From Ignavibacteriales bacterium (GTDB lineage Bacteria; Bacteroidota; Ignavibacteria; Ignavibacteriales; Ignavibacteriaceae), in NCBI GenBank assembly GCA_020061995.1, contig JAGUXE010000275.1:4676-68675 (forward strand): DNA of 64,000 nucleotides, in the 5' to 3' direction. Under the pieces are notes generated by a model, which saw only the letters and a list, made by a program, of their open reading frames with translations, made no database searches and had not been told where the DNA came from. The stretch's first letter is position 1; the number at the start of each line of letters is the position of its first letter. The position numbers and the translations under genes were made by a program. Positions 45,104 through 53,806 of the stretch are shown here, one piece after another.

Positions 45104-45156
45104 GCACATAGACGAATAAATTTGAATAAGTTATTCCAACATTATTCTCTATGTGC
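45104..45156. repeat. Inverted repeat in the 45082-45383 gap
   Basis: GCACATAG (45104-45111) and CTATGTGC (45149-45156) form a stem with a 37-nt loop. The remaining 302-bp gap contains AT-rich sequence with a TAACTTTG box (45303-45310) that might be a promoter for the next operon, but no upstream element fits. No gene is seen. Confidence 0.4.
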
Positions 45157-45383
45157 CTCTTTCATTTATAACAAATGCCCTTGATGAAACCCCCGGACCA
45201 GAAACCGCATCTCACAAATTCGATAGAATATTTTTTCACTTCAAAGTTATTTTCAATCGAGCCATCATTTCTAAACACTACTATTTTTGGATGATTATAG
45301 GATAACTTTGAGAAAATTGAAAACAGTCGCAATAAATTGATTTTTGATTCGAAATAAGATAACTTTACCCTCTTAATTTTAAT

Positions 45384-46070
45384 ATGAATACCAATAATAT
45401 AAGTTACATTTTATCAGAAATTGAAAAAGTAACAACTGCATGCGGCAGATCGGTTAATGAAGTTGAATTAATTGCTGTCTCCAAAACTTTTGGAGTTCAG
45501 GAAATTAAGTTTGCAATTGAAGCAGGATTAGTCAACTTCGGTGAGAATAAAGCTCAAGAGTTAAACCTGAAGGCTTCAGAGTTAGCAGAGGAAAAAATAT
45601 TATGGCATTTTATCGGGCATCTTCAATCAAACAAAGTTAAGTATGTTGTTCCTGTTGCTGAATATATTCATTCTGTGGATTCTTTGAAGATTGCAATTGA
45701 AATTGAGAAGGCAGCTGCAAAGCTTGGAAAGAAACAAAAAGTTCTGCTTGAAATTAAAACAGCTCCCGAAGAGAATAAGTATGGTTTAACAGATATAAAT
45801 GAAATATTTGGGCTTATTAAATATATTACAAACTCAATTTCGCTTGACTTTCAAGGGCTAATGACAATTGCTCCTTTTGTTGATGATGAAACTGAAATTC
45901 GGAAAAGTTTTGTGATATTAAAAAAACTTAAAGAAGAAATTCAAAGTTCAGGATATATTTGCAAGCATCTTTCTATGGGTATGACCAGCGATTTTCAAAT
46001 CGCAATTGAAGAAGGTGCTACAATGTTGAGAATCGGGTCAGCTATTTTTGGTAATAGAAATTATAATTAA
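45384..46070 (+). CDS. YggS/PROSC family PLP-binding protein
   Basis: This 228-residue protein is a pyridoxal-phosphate homeostasis protein. Lys34 in ELIAVSKTFG is the PLP-linking lysine; NFGENKAQEL (51-60), WHFIGHLQSNK (74-84) and the C-terminal SMGMTSDFQIAIEEGATMLRIGSAIFG phosphate-binding motif are diagnostic. It binds PLP without a known enzymatic turnover. It is followed by the DivIVA-like gene 11 bp downstream, a pairing common in Bacteria near division genes. Confidence 0.95.
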   Translation: MNTNNISYILSEIEKVTTACGRSVNEVELIAVSKTFGVQEIKFAIEAGLVNFGENKAQELNLKASELAEEKILWHFIGHLQSNKVKYVVPVAEYIHSVDSLKIAIEIEKAAAKLGKKQKVLLEIKTAPEENKYGLTDINEIFGLIKYITNSISLDFQGLMTIAPFVDDETEIRKSFVILKKLKEEIQSSGYICKHLSMGMTSDFQIAIEEGATMLRIGSAIFGNRNYN

Positions 46071-46081
46071 ATGGAATTGTT

Positions 46082-46618
46082 TTGAGAATAACACCTCTAA
46101 ATATTAAGAAACAGGAATTTAAGAAATCTCTCCGCGGTTTTGATACCGAAGAGGTTTTAGCTTTCCTTGAAAAAATTGCCGATGAGTTTGAGACAATTCA
46201 ATCGGAAAACGAAACCCTTAAACGATCTCTTGATGAAGCAACTGTCCAGTTGACTGAGTTTAGAAGAATCGAAAAGAATTTGCAGGATACACTGATTAAA
46301 GCTCAGGAGAATTCTTCTAAATCGATTGAGTCTGCTAAAAAACAGACAAATCTAATGATTAAAGAAGCTGAATTAAAAGCTTCGCAAATTCTCGAAAAAA
46401 CTAAGGAAGGCGCTGACGAGATTCGGAATTCTATTATTAAACTACGTGAGGAACGTGATTTGATAATTGCTCGGCTAAAAGCTATTGTTTCAACACAATC
46501 GCAGCTACTCGAAATTAAAGTTGAAAAAGCTGACAACGAACCGAAACCTCTGGGTAAATCTATCCCACAGCAAAAAGTTGAAATTCAAATCGATGATATT
46601 ATTGAGAAATTATTATGA
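46082..46618 (+). CDS. DivIVA-domain protein
   Basis: This 178-residue protein begins at a TTG with RITPLNIKKQEFKKSLRGFDTEEVLAFLEKIADEFE, the lipid-binding DivIVA domain. A long coiled coil follows (about 35-145; LKRSLDEATVQLTEF, IRNSIIKLREERDLIIARL) and a short tail. DivIVA proteins sit at curved membrane and recruit others at poles or division sites. It overlaps the PNP gene by 4 bp and follows YggS, as in many bacteria. Confidence 0.9.
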   Translation: MRITPLNIKKQEFKKSLRGFDTEEVLAFLEKIADEFETIQSENETLKRSLDEATVQLTEFRRIEKNLQDTLIKAQENSSKSIESAKKQTNLMIKEAELKASQILEKTKEGADEIRNSIIKLREERDLIIARLKAIVSTQSQLLEIKVEKADNEPKPLGKSIPQQKVEIQIDDIIEKLL

Positions 46619-47436
46619 CGATCCTTACTGAAAAAATTGAAGAGACTATTTCTTACATTAGAAAATTTACAAAGGATAATTATTCTGTTGGAATAATTCT
46701 CGGTACAGGTCTTGGCGGTTTAGTAGATGAAATTGAAATTAAGCATTCGATTGATTATGCTGATCTTCCACATTTTGCATTATCGACTGTTGAGTCGCAT
46801 CACGGAAAATTGATTTTCGGTAAGATAGGTGAAAAAAATGTAGTTGCAATGCAGGGGCGTTTTCATTTTTATGAAGGCTATTCGATGCAGCAACTTACTT
46901 ATCCGGTTCGATTAATGAAATTTCTTGGTGTTGAAACTCTGCTTGTTTCAAATGCTTGCGGTGGAATGAATCCGGTTTATCGACGTGGTGATATAATGTT
47001 GATGGTAGATCATATAAATCTACTTGGAGATAATCCCCTTATCGGTAAAAATGAAGATTCTCTTGGTCCACGTTTCCCTGATATGAGTGAACCGTATGAC
47101 CTTAAACTTGTTCAGTTAGCCGAAGATATTGCTTTACAAAATAGTATTAAAGTTCATCGTGGAGTTTACGTTGCGGTTCCCGGTCCGAACCTAGAGACTC
47201 GTGCAGAATATCGATTCCTTAGATTAATTGGGGCGGATGTAGTAGGCATGTCAACCGTACCTGAAAATATTATAGCTAATCATATGGGAATTCGTGTACT
47301 CGGATTCAGTATAATTACTGATGAATGTTTTCCGGATTCCTTGAAGCCGGTGAGCATTGAAGATGTTCTCTCTGCTGCTATGGCAGCTGAACCAAAAATG
47401 ACTTTAATTATGAAGGAAGTTATTAAGAGGTTATGA
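46615..47436 (+). CDS. Purine nucleoside phosphorylase (family 2, trimeric type)
   Basis: This 273-residue enzyme splits purine nucleosides with phosphate. Motifs include VGIILGTGLGGLVDEI (phosphate loop), STVESHHGKLIFGKI, VVAMQGRFHFYEGYSMQQLTYPVRLMK, LLVSNACGGMNP and the active-site AVPGPNLETRAEYRFLRLIGADVVGMSTVPE. The acceptor pattern matches inosine/guanosine-type PNP. It is translationally coupled on both sides (ATGA overlaps), part of a compact YggS-DivIVA-PNP run. Confidence 0.96.
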   Translation: MTILTEKIEETISYIRKFTKDNYSVGIILGTGLGGLVDEIEIKHSIDYADLPHFALSTVESHHGKLIFGKIGEKNVVAMQGRFHFYEGYSMQQLTYPVRLMKFLGVETLLVSNACGGMNPVYRRGDIMLMVDHINLLGDNPLIGKNEDSLGPRFPDMSEPYDLKLVQLAEDIALQNSIKVHRGVYVAVPGPNLETRAEYRFLRLIGADVVGMSTVPENIIANHMGIRVLGFSIITDECFPDSLKPVSIEDVLSAAMAAEPKMTLIMKEVIKRL

Positions 47437-48044
47437 TGTCACCAAATAAATATACCGGATACTTTTTCCCTCTGCTTCTCGCCGTAATGATTTTCATATC
47501 GAATTTTATTGATACGAATATCTTTAGTGTCGGCGAAAATAATTTTGCGATCTGGTTTGTTATTTCATTCCTCGCATTTGGATTCGGTTGGTTAATTAAT
47601 AAAAAATTTGATTGGAATACCGGTGTCAATGTTTTTATTTCACTTACCATCGCCACAACAGTATTGTCGGTTTTAGTGGTTGTGTTTTTCAAAGAGTATT
47701 TTTCATCGAGTGAGTTTGTTGTGGAAAATATTTTTCTCTATTCTTTGAGAAATATTTTACTTGGTGCTACCGGTTATTTCGGTATGGCAGTCGCTGAAAT
47801 TTATAAAGTGAAAAAAGATTATGAAATAATTAAAGCGAAATTACAAGCATATCAAGAAACTATCGGTTCTTCAAAAAAGGAAGCTGAAATATTATTGAGA
47901 GAGGCACAAGTAAAAGCACTTCAAATAATAACAGAAGCGGAATCAATCTCCAAAAACACAATACTAAAGAAAGAACGGATTGAAAGAGAATTAAGAGAGT
48001 TTATTCAAATAGAGAAAGAGTTAATTAAAAAATACGAAGAGTAA
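47433..48044 (+). CDS. Membrane protein with C-terminal coiled coil
   Basis: This 203-residue protein has four hydrophobic helices in the first 125 residues (YFFPLLLAVMIFISNF, FAIWFVISFLAFGFGWLI, VFISLTIATTVLSVLVVVFF, ILLGATGYFGMAVAEIY). A charged coiled coil follows (KDYEIIKAKLQAYQETIGSS...LREFIQIEKELIKKYEE). No family is recognised. Its ATG overlaps the PNP stop. The helix-plus-coil layout and the DivIVA neighbour suggest a membrane-linked scaffold, which is inference. Confidence 0.7.
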   Translation: MMSPNKYTGYFFPLLLAVMIFISNFIDTNIFSVGENNFAIWFVISFLAFGFGWLINKKFDWNTGVNVFISLTIATTVLSVLVVVFFKEYFSSSEFVVENIFLYSLRNILLGATGYFGMAVAEIYKVKKDYEIIKAKLQAYQETIGSSKKEAEILLREAQVKALQIITEAESISKNTILKKERIERELREFIQIEKELIKKYEE

Positions 48045-48089
48045 TCCTCTTCTCATCTAGTCAATTTATAAGTTAGATTATAATAGCAT

Positions 48090-51000
48090 ATGTTCAAACA
48101 ATACCCTGAAAAGATTCATTATCCCTCGATTGAATCAAAAATTTTAAAGTTTTGGGAAGAAGAAAAAATATTCGAAAAAAGTATTTCTTCCAGAAGTGGT
48201 GATAAATCATTTACTTTCTACGAAGGTCCCCCTACTGCAAACGGAAAACCCGGTATTCATCATGTAATGGCACGTACATTAAAAGATATGGCTTGTCGAT
48301 ACAAAACTTTAAAAGGTTATCAAGTTCATCGAAAAGCAGGCTGGGATACACATGGGCTTCCGGTTGAGATTGAAGTTGAAAAAGCACTTGGTATAAAAAA
48401 CAAAAGTGAAATCCCTCAATTTGGAGTTGAAAAATATAATAAAGCATGTCGTGATTCCGTCTTTACCTATAAAGACCTATGGGAAAAAATGACAACTCGA
48501 ATGGGGTATTGGATTGATCTTGAAACAGCTTATGTCACATGTACCAACAATTATATTGAATCTGTCTGGTGGTCATTAAAAACTTTGTTTGATAAAGGAC
48601 TAATCTTCAAAGATTATAAAATTGTTCCACAATGTCCCCGTTCGGAAACTGTTCTTTCTTCGCATGAACTTGCGCTTGGTTATAAGATGACCAAAGATCC
48701 GTCAGTTTATATTTTTTTCAAATTGAAGGAGGAAGATTCTTCTATTCTTGTTTGGACTACTACCCCATGGACATTAATTTCAAACGTTGCGCTTGCTGTT
48801 GGTGCTGATGTCGATTATGTAAAAATTAAGCATAAAGACAAAAATATTATTCTTGCAAAAGCACGACTCTCAGTTATTGATGGTGATTATGAAATAATCG
48901 AAGAGTTCAAAGGAACAGCTTTAGAAGGAAAAGAATATGAACAATTAATGCCATATGTCTCAGTCGATAAAAAAGCTTTTTACGTTGTAGTGGGTGATTT
49001 TGTAAGTACTAGCGACGGTTCAGGAATAGTTCACATAGCCCCCGCATTTGGAGCTGATGATTATGAAATTTCTAAAAAATATAATCTTCCGATGCTGCAG
49101 CCTGTAACACGCGGTGGTCTTTTTACTGAAGTGATTACTGATTTTGCAGGGCAATTCGTTAAAGATGCAGATGCCGGGATTATTAAAAAACTTCGCGCTG
49201 AAGGGAAACTTTACAGAAAAGAAACAATTGAGCACTCTTATCCTTTTAGCTGGCGGTTCGATAATGTACCGGTAATTTATTACGCTCGTGAATCATGGTT
49301 TATTCGCACAACTGCTATGGCTGAGCGAATGGTGGAGTTGAATAAAACTATAAATTGGTATCCTCCTGAAGTCGGTTCCGGTAGATTTGGTAATTGGCTT
49401 GAAGATAATAAAGATTGGGCATTATCACGTGACAGATTTTGGGCAACGCCCCTTCCAATCTGGTTAAGTGATGATGGCGAAATGATTGCTGTCGGAAGTA
49501 TTGAAGAATTAAAAGAAGGATTTATCGAAGAAGAAGGGAAGAGAATTTCAGTTAGGGATCTTGATGATATAGACCTTCATAAACCCTTTGTCGATAAAAT
49601 TTATTTTGAGAGAAATGGTAAACTTTTCAAACGTACACCTGAATTAATTGATGTTTGGTATGACTCAGGTGCAATGCCTTTTGCTCAATATCATTATCCG
49701 TTCGAAAATAAAGAATGGTTTGAAAAGAATTATCCGTCTGATTTTATTTCCGAAGGAATTGATCAAACGCGAGGTTGGTTCTATACACTTCATGCTATAG
49801 GAACTATGTTGTTTGATAAAGTTGCATATAAAAATGTTCTGGTCAATGATTTAATTCTTGATAAAAATGGCCAGAAGATGTCAAAGTCAAAAGGAAATAC
49901 GGTTGATCCGTTTATGCTATTTGATAAATATGGTTCGGATGCAACACGTTGGTATCTGGTATTTAACAGTCCCCCCTGGCGACCGACTCTATTTGATGAG
50001 GACTCTCTTGCTGAAACTCAACGAAAGTTTTTTGGCACATTGATGAATACATATTCATTCTTCGCGTTATATGCTAATATAGATGGATTCAAATTTAAGG
50101 AAGCATCGCTCCCTTATAATGAAAGACCGGAAATTGACCGTTGGATTATTTCCAAACTTAATTCGGTTGTTTCGGAATATGAAAGTTATATGGAATCGTA
50201 TGATGTTACTAAAGCTGTACGCCTTGTATCATCATTCACTATTGACCAACTTTCAAATTGGTATGTGCGTAGAAGCCGCCGACGTTTCTGGAAATCAGAA
50301 ATGAATGTGCAAAAACTTTCTGCATATCAAACTTTATACGAATGCTTAAATACAATTTCTAAAATGATTTCTCCGTTTACACCCTTTCTCGCTGAAGAAT
50401 TGTATCAAAATTTGAATAGGATAACGAAAAATGAAGAGCATGAATCAGTACATCTCTCATATTTTCCTGAAATAACTTTTACTGATAAATCGCTTGAAGA
50501 GAAGATGGAAATTGCTCAAAGCGTTGTCTATATTACAAGAGCAATGAGAGCTAAACTTAATCTGAAAGTTCGACAGCCTCTTAAAAAAATTATGGTTGTT
50601 GTTTCTGATGATAAAAAAGATGCATTAACTCAAATGCAAGAAGTTATTCTTGATGAGTTAAATATTAAAGAATTAGTGGTACTTACAGACGATTCCGGTA
50701 TTGTAAATAAATCAGCCAAACCGAATTTCAAATCAATAGGTCCGAAATTCGGGAAAATTGTTAATCCGGTTGCTAATGCGATCCGTTTGTTTGGTAAAGA
50801 TGAAATTAAACAATTAGAAACTGGGAATGAAATCTCAGTAAATCTAAATGGAACAGATGTTCTGATAACTCTCTCAGATGTCGAAATTGTCAGTTCAGAA
50901 ATTACGGGTTGGTCTGTGGAGAGTCAGGATGGAGTTACAGTTGCACTTGATACCGAATTAACAGAAGAATTAATACGTGAAGGTTTAGCCAGAGAGTTTG

Positions 51001-51236
51001 TTAATCGGGTTCAAAATATGCGTAAAGATGCCGGATTTGACGTTACAGATAGAATTCGTATAAATTTTTCGGCTGACGATACGCTTTTTAATGCAATCAA
51101 TCAATTCAATGACTATATTGCGAATGAAACCTTAGCAGAATCTGTACAAACCATTGTTAACGAAGAAAGTTTCAACCAGGAATGGACAATTAACGAGTTC
51201 TATTGTAGAATTAGTATAGAAAAATTATTATCCTAA
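48090..51236 (+). CDS. ileS: Isoleucyl-tRNA synthetase
   Basis: This 1048-residue class I synthetase charges tRNA-Ile. The HIGH-like motif is in GPPTANGKPGIHHVMARTLKD, KMSKSKGN is near residue 598, and the editing domain (LVWTTTPWTLISNVALAVG, GSGIVHIAPAFGADDYE) and anticodon-binding domain (ISKMISPFTPFLAEELYQNL) are in the right order. Length and motifs fit the longer, eukaryote-like IleS type common in Bacteroidota and relatives. It precedes dksA-like and lspA genes, an order often seen in this group. Confidence 0.98.
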   Translation: MFKQYPEKIHYPSIESKILKFWEEEKIFEKSISSRSGDKSFTFYEGPPTANGKPGIHHVMARTLKDMACRYKTLKGYQVHRKAGWDTHGLPVEIEVEKALGIKNKSEIPQFGVEKYNKACRDSVFTYKDLWEKMTTRMGYWIDLETAYVTCTNNYIESVWWSLKTLFDKGLIFKDYKIVPQCPRSETVLSSHELALGYKMTKDPSVYIFFKLKEEDSSILVWTTTPWTLISNVALAVGADVDYVKIKHKDKNIILAKARLSVIDGDYEIIEEFKGTALEGKEYEQLMPYVSVDKKAFYVVVGDFVSTSDGSGIVHIAPAFGADDYEISKKYNLPMLQPVTRGGLFTEVITDFAGQFVKDADAGIIKKLRAEGKLYRKETIEHSYPFSWRFDNVPVIYYARESWFIRTTAMAERMVELNKTINWYPPEVGSGRFGNWLEDNKDWALSRDRFWATPLPIWLSDDGEMIAVGSIEELKEGFIEEEGKRISVRDLDDIDLHKPFVDKIYFERNGKLFKRTPELIDVWYDSGAMPFAQYHYPFENKEWFEKNYPSDFISEGIDQTRGWFYTLHAIGTMLFDKVAYKNVLVNDLILDKNGQKMSKSKGNTVDPFMLFDKYGSDATRWYLVFNSPPWRPTLFDEDSLAETQRKFFGTLMNTYSFFALYANIDGFKFKEASLPYNERPEIDRWIISKLNSVVSEYESYMESYDVTKAVRLVSSFTIDQLSNWYVRRSRRRFWKSEMNVQKLSAYQTLYECLNTISKMISPFTPFLAEELYQNLNRITKNEEHESVHLSYFPEITFTDKSLEEKMEIAQSVVYITRAMRAKLNLKVRQPLKKIMVVVSDDKKDALTQMQEVILDELNIKELVVLTDDSGIVNKSAKPNFKSIGPKFGKIVNPVANAIRLFGKDEIKQLETGNEISVNLNGTDVLITLSDVEIVSSEITGWSVESQDGVTVALDTELTEELIREGLAREFVNRVQNMRKDAGFDVTDRIRINFSADDTLFNAINQFNDYIANETLAESVQTIVNEESFNQEWTINEFYCRISIEKLLS

Positions 51237-51252
51237 ATGAGGAGAGATTAGC

Positions 51253-52017
51253 ATGGCTAAAAAAACAACTACTGTAAAAAAAGTGGCGGCAAAAAAAGCC
51301 CCAGCTAAAAAAGCACCTTCTAAAAAAGTAGTAGCAAAGGGAAAGAATGTTAAAGCTACTAAAGAAGTGAAGAAAACTGTAGCTAAAGTTTCGGCAAAAC
51401 CGAAGGCAAAGAGTGTTGCAGCAAAACCTACTAAAGTTGTAAAAAAAGCGGCAGCTAAAGTCTCTTCTGTGAAACCTATATCAATTAAAAAAACAGAAAA
51501 GAAGATGACAGACAAAAAAACGACAGAAAAAGCAGTGAAGAAAGTGACCAAGAAAAAAGTGGAAATTATTCCAACTCCTGAACCACCAAAGAAAGTAGTT
51601 AAAATAAAAGGTTATAGTAAAAAAGATTTAGAACACTTCAAGAAAATTATCTTAGATAAAAGAAATGAAATTCTTGATCAATTACAAAATCTACGCGATC
51701 AAATGATGGATCCAACAACAGGCGAATATATCAATGAAAATTCCCCATACTCACTGCACATGGCAGAACAGGGGACTGACGCGATGGAAAGAGAAAAAAC
51801 ATTTCTTTATGCTCAAAGAGAAAATAAATTTCTTGGTTATCTTGAAGATGCTTTGAAAAGAATTGAAGCTGGTACGTACGGTATCTGTGTTGAATGTATG
51901 GATGAACCTCAACATCTTTGCGATACTTGTCCGTTGATTCCTAAAGCAAGGCTTGAAGCAGTTCCACATAGTCAATTATGTACGCCTATTAAATTACGTC
52001 AAGAAAAGAAACGATAG
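51253..52017 (+). CDS. DksA/TraR-like zinc-finger protein with histone H1-like N-terminal tail
   Basis: This 254-residue protein has two parts. Residues 1-118 are a Lys/Ala/Pro-rich tail (VAAKKAPAKKAPSKKVVAKG and similar), like bacterial histone H1-like proteins. Residues 119-254 are a TraR/DksA domain: a coiled-coil hairpin (DLEHFKKIILDKRNEILDQL ... LEDALKRIEAGTYG) and a zinc-finger region. Cys212, 215, 223, 226 and 243 do not match the usual CxxC-x17-CxxC: an extra CDTC lies inside and the last Cys of the second pair is missing (QLCTPIK). It may bind RNA polymerase as DksA does and also DNA through the tail. It lies between ileS and lspA. Confidence 0.85.
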   Translation: MAKKTTTVKKVAAKKAPAKKAPSKKVVAKGKNVKATKEVKKTVAKVSAKPKAKSVAAKPTKVVKKAAAKVSSVKPISIKKTEKKMTDKKTTEKAVKKVTKKKVEIIPTPEPPKKVVKIKGYSKKDLEHFKKIILDKRNEILDQLQNLRDQMMDPTTGEYINENSPYSLHMAEQGTDAMEREKTFLYAQRENKFLGYLEDALKRIEAGTYGICVECMDEPQHLCDTCPLIPKARLEAVPHSQLCTPIKLRQEKKR

Positions 52018-52105
52018 AATAATCTAGCTATTAAATGTGGACAGATAAAATAAATTTTATCTCTGTTAGCAATTAAATTAGATTAACTTCAGAAAGATTT
52101 TAAAT

Positions 52106-52795
52106 TTGAAGGTTCTTTATTATACTCTGGTTATTGTAATATTAGATCAACTCACCAAAATTATCGTTAAAGGTTTTTCAATTCCTTTCATTAATTTTAA
52201 ACATGAAGGGATGTTCTACGGACAGAGAATTCCTGTAATTGGGGATTTCTTCCAATTCACTTTTGTTGAAAATCCGGGAATGGCTTTCGGTATTGATTTT
52301 GGTGATGGGGTAAAATTGTGGCTCTCACTTTTTTCAGTGTTTGCCAGCATTGGCTTGTTGTATTATCTCTACCATGTTCGTAAAGAAAGTTTCAGTCTAA
52401 GATTTTCATTGGCTTTAATACTTGGCGGTGCAATCGGCAACCTGATAGATAGAGTTTTTTACGGCATATTTTATAGTTATGCACCACTTTTCTACGGCAA
52501 AGTTGTTGACTTTTTAGATTTTGAATTCTTTAATTTTGAGATTTTCGGAAGAAGTTATGACAGATGGCCTATTTTCAATATTGCTGATATGGCGGTATCG
52601 ATAGGTGTGCTTGTCCTACTTATTTTTTATAAGCAACACCAGGAAATTATTGGTGAAAAGAATGAAAATAGTGAAATAGAAAATTTAGCAACCGAAAATG
52701 TTTCGGATGCTGCAGTCAATTTTGATAATCCTACGGAAGGTAAAGAACAAAAAGACAATGACAAACCTGATAACAGAGAAGAAGTTCAGGCTTGA
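52106..52795 (+). CDS. lspA: Signal peptidase II (lipoprotein signal peptidase)
   Basis: This 229-residue inner-membrane aspartic protease removes lipoprotein signal peptides after lipidation. Motifs include LDQLTKIIVK in helix 1, FVENPGMAFGIDFG, GGAIGNLIDRV (Asp115), VVDFLDF (Asp135) and FNIADMAVS (Asp161); Asp135 and Asp161 correspond to the catalytic pair. Four helices are visible. It starts at a TTG and has a ~50-residue acidic cytoplasmic tail (about 180-229) not found in typical ~160-residue LspA. The tail coding region overlaps the start of the pseudouridine synthase gene by 38 bp. Confidence 0.95.
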   Translation: MKVLYYTLVIVILDQLTKIIVKGFSIPFINFKHEGMFYGQRIPVIGDFFQFTFVENPGMAFGIDFGDGVKLWLSLFSVFASIGLLYYLYHVRKESFSLRFSLALILGGAIGNLIDRVFYGIFYSYAPLFYGKVVDFLDFEFFNFEIFGRSYDRWPIFNIADMAVSIGVLVLLIFYKQHQEIIGEKNENSEIENLATENVSDAAVNFDNPTEGKEQKDNDKPDNREEVQA

Positions 52796-53738
52796 TGTTC
52801 CTGAAGGTCAAAAGAAGGAACGGATTGATGTTCACCTCACACATAAATTAGAAAACGCTACACGAAATCGAATTCAAAACTTAATTGATGCCGGGTTAGT
52901 CCTCGTTAATAATAAAGTTGTAAAGCAAAATTATAAAGTAAATCCATTCGATATAATTGAAGTAACAATCCCAATTTCTCCACGACCTGAAGATATTGAG
53001 CCGGAAAATATTCCGTTAAATATTGTTTTTGAAGATGACTATTTTATTGTTGTTAACAAAGCAGCAGGAATGGTTGCACACCCTGCCTACGCAAATTATA
53101 CCGGAACTCTTGTAAATGCGCTTTTACATCATACTTCAAAATTGAGTGAGACTAATGAATTATCACGTCCGGGGATTGTACATCGAATAGATAAAGATAC
53201 GAGCGGATTACTTGTTGTTGCAAAGGATGAAGTTACGCATGCTTTTTTGGCAAAGCAGTTTGCTGCTCATTCTATAGAACGGGAATATTGGGCAATTGTT
53301 TGGGGTTTAATGAAAACCACCAAAGGTGAAATCAATAAAAATTTAATTCGAAGCAATACTGACCGTAAAAAATTTACAATTAGTGAAAAAGATGGGAAAA
53401 CCGCTTTAACTTATTTTGAAGTAGTTGAAGAATTCGACTTTGCGTCCCTTCTCAAATTAAATCTTAAAACAGGAAGGACTCACCAGATAAGAGTTCACCT
53501 CTCAAGTATAAATCATCCTATTTTTGGTGATCCAACTTATGGAGGGAGAACATTAGTTTATGGTTCTCAATTACCAAAAATGAAAAGTCGATTTGAAAAC
53601 TTACTTCAACTGATGCCTCGTCAAGCTCTTCATGCAAGGACACTCGGTTTTGTTCATCCATCAACAAAAGAATTTGTAAGGTTTACAACAGAGTTGCCTC
53701 AAGACTTTATTACACTTCTTGATGAGCTAAAGAAATAA
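52758..53738 (+). CDS. RluA-family 23S rRNA pseudouridine synthase
   Basis: I chose the ATG at 52758 (326 residues, MTNLITEKKFRLDVPEGQKK); a start at 52698 would add 20 residues inside lspA. An S4 RNA-binding domain (KERIDVHLTHKLENATRNRIQNLIDAGLVLVNNKVV) precedes the catalytic domain. The nucleophile is Asp145 in the HRIDKDTSGLLVVAKD motif; LKTGRTHQIRVHLSSINHPIFGDPTYGG is the second family signature. It resembles RluD, which modifies helix 69, but the exact target cannot be read from sequence. Confidence 0.95.
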   Translation: MTNLITEKKFRLDVPEGQKKERIDVHLTHKLENATRNRIQNLIDAGLVLVNNKVVKQNYKVNPFDIIEVTIPISPRPEDIEPENIPLNIVFEDDYFIVVNKAAGMVAHPAYANYTGTLVNALLHHTSKLSETNELSRPGIVHRIDKDTSGLLVVAKDEVTHAFLAKQFAAHSIEREYWAIVWGLMKTTKGEINKNLIRSNTDRKKFTISEKDGKTALTYFEVVEEFDFASLLKLNLKTGRTHQIRVHLSSINHPIFGDPTYGGRTLVYGSQLPKMKSRFENLLQLMPRQALHARTLGFVHPSTKEFVRFTTELPQDFITLLDELKK

Positions 53739-53806
53739 CCCGATAAAATACTTCAATAAACCCGTTAGAATCATTATTTTTGTTAATCAAAAAGAGAGCG
53801 GAAAAT

